Shown here: positions 63,896 to 64,000 of the stretch, piece by piece
How the letters are laid out: each line of letters opens with the position of its first letter
Position numbering within the stretch: the stretch's first letter is position 1
NCBI GenBank assembly: GCA_963798455.1
Contig: CAWCTD010000003.1
Span: 1,736,001 to 1,800,000, forward strand
Length of the DNA stretch: 64,000 nt
Source of the DNA: CAWCTD01 sp963798455
GTDB taxonomy: Bacteria; Acidobacteriota; Terriglobia; Bryobacterales; Bryobacteraceae
Reading direction: 5' to 3'
Position numbers and translations under genes: made by a program
Notes under the pieces: model-generated
Told to the model about the DNA's origin: nothing
The model's input: the letters and a program-made list of their open reading frames with translations, nothing else
Database searches by the model: none

Positions 63896-64000
63896 TCAGG
63901 CCCGCAGGGCCGCACGGATCGCCTGCACGTCGTCATCGGCGACCCGCATCATGAAGCCAGGGTTGAACTTCCAGTAGCGTTCGACGATCCTGATATCGCT
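63896..64000 (-). CDS. C-terminal fragment of an unknown protein (cut by window edge)
   Basis: The last 34 codons of a minus-strand gene, ending in DDDVQAIRAALRA and TGA at 63896. The preceding part reads SDIRIVERYWKFNPGFMMRV. The family is not recognisable from this length; the rest lies beyond the window. Confidence 0.55.
   Translation of the reverse strand, partial: SDIRIVERYWKFNPGFMMRVADDDVQAIRAALRA

Noticed and set aside
1..64000. CRISPR arrays, prophage or integrative element
   Set aside because: No regularly spaced short repeats, integrase, phage structural genes or att-like direct repeats were seen; the long repeats are receptor paralogues.

Overview
The window looks like a chromosomal segment from an Acidobacteriota bacterium of the Bryobacterales/Solibacter type. 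The evidence is high GC, a Solibacter-type C-terminal domain (TIGR03437-like) on the first gene, a VWFA-related acidobacterial protein, Oar-like TonB-dependent receptors with an N-terminal carboxypeptidase-regulatory domain, and many exported sugar-active enzymes. No rRNA, tRNA, CRISPR array or intact insertion sequence was recognised.

Region 1 (1-12.4 kb): the tail of a large secreted protein; a broken pectate-lyase-like/SMP-30-like fusion gene with three frameshifts; a divergent GH127 beta-L-arabinofuranosidase; two methyltransferases; a membrane sensor kinase; a TrpB2-type tryptophan synthase beta chain. Region 2 (12.4-34 kb): an OmpA lipoprotein; an NtrC-type regulator/kinase/lipoprotein operon; an exported peroxiredoxin whose peroxidatic residue is encoded by UGA and followed by a SECIS-like hairpin; an RRM RNA-binding protein; gyrA; larE; a PAP2 phosphatase; an exported mannonate-dehydratase-like protein; an AlkA-like glycosylase; a VWA protein; a DUF362 protein; an Nfn-like flavoprotein fusion in GltA-FNR order; a GH27 alpha-galactosidase; an exported DinB/YfiT-like protein; a glycosyltransferase.

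Region 3 (33.9-61.8 kb) is the most distinctive part. It holds three tandem TonB-dependent receptor paralogues (two nearly identical, one frameshifted), six exported enolase-superfamily (mandelate racemase-like) proteins, two exported bicupins, a mutarotase-like protein and a GH35-like glycosidase. The likely role is capture and extracytoplasmic processing of sugars or sugar acids. Short 3'-end remnants of dnaE2 lie just upstream of receptors 1 and 2, while intact dnaE2 lies just upstream of receptor 3. This points to segmental duplication from a dnaE2-receptor junction. Receptors 1 and 2 each have their own TTGACT-N17-TATAAT-like promoter, a conserved leader of about 160 nt and a matching intrinsic terminator.

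Region 4 (55.5-64 kb): dnaE2/imuC and a Y-family protein with a degenerate active site and a clamp-binding motif (ImuB-like) are separated by two enolase-family genes. Both start directly beside a related 20-bp palindrome. This suggests a split mutagenesis module under one damage-responsive repressor, possibly translated from leaderless mRNAs. Decayed fragments (BrnA-like antitoxin, IS630-like transposase, enolase C-terminus) show that the locus has been rearranged repeatedly.
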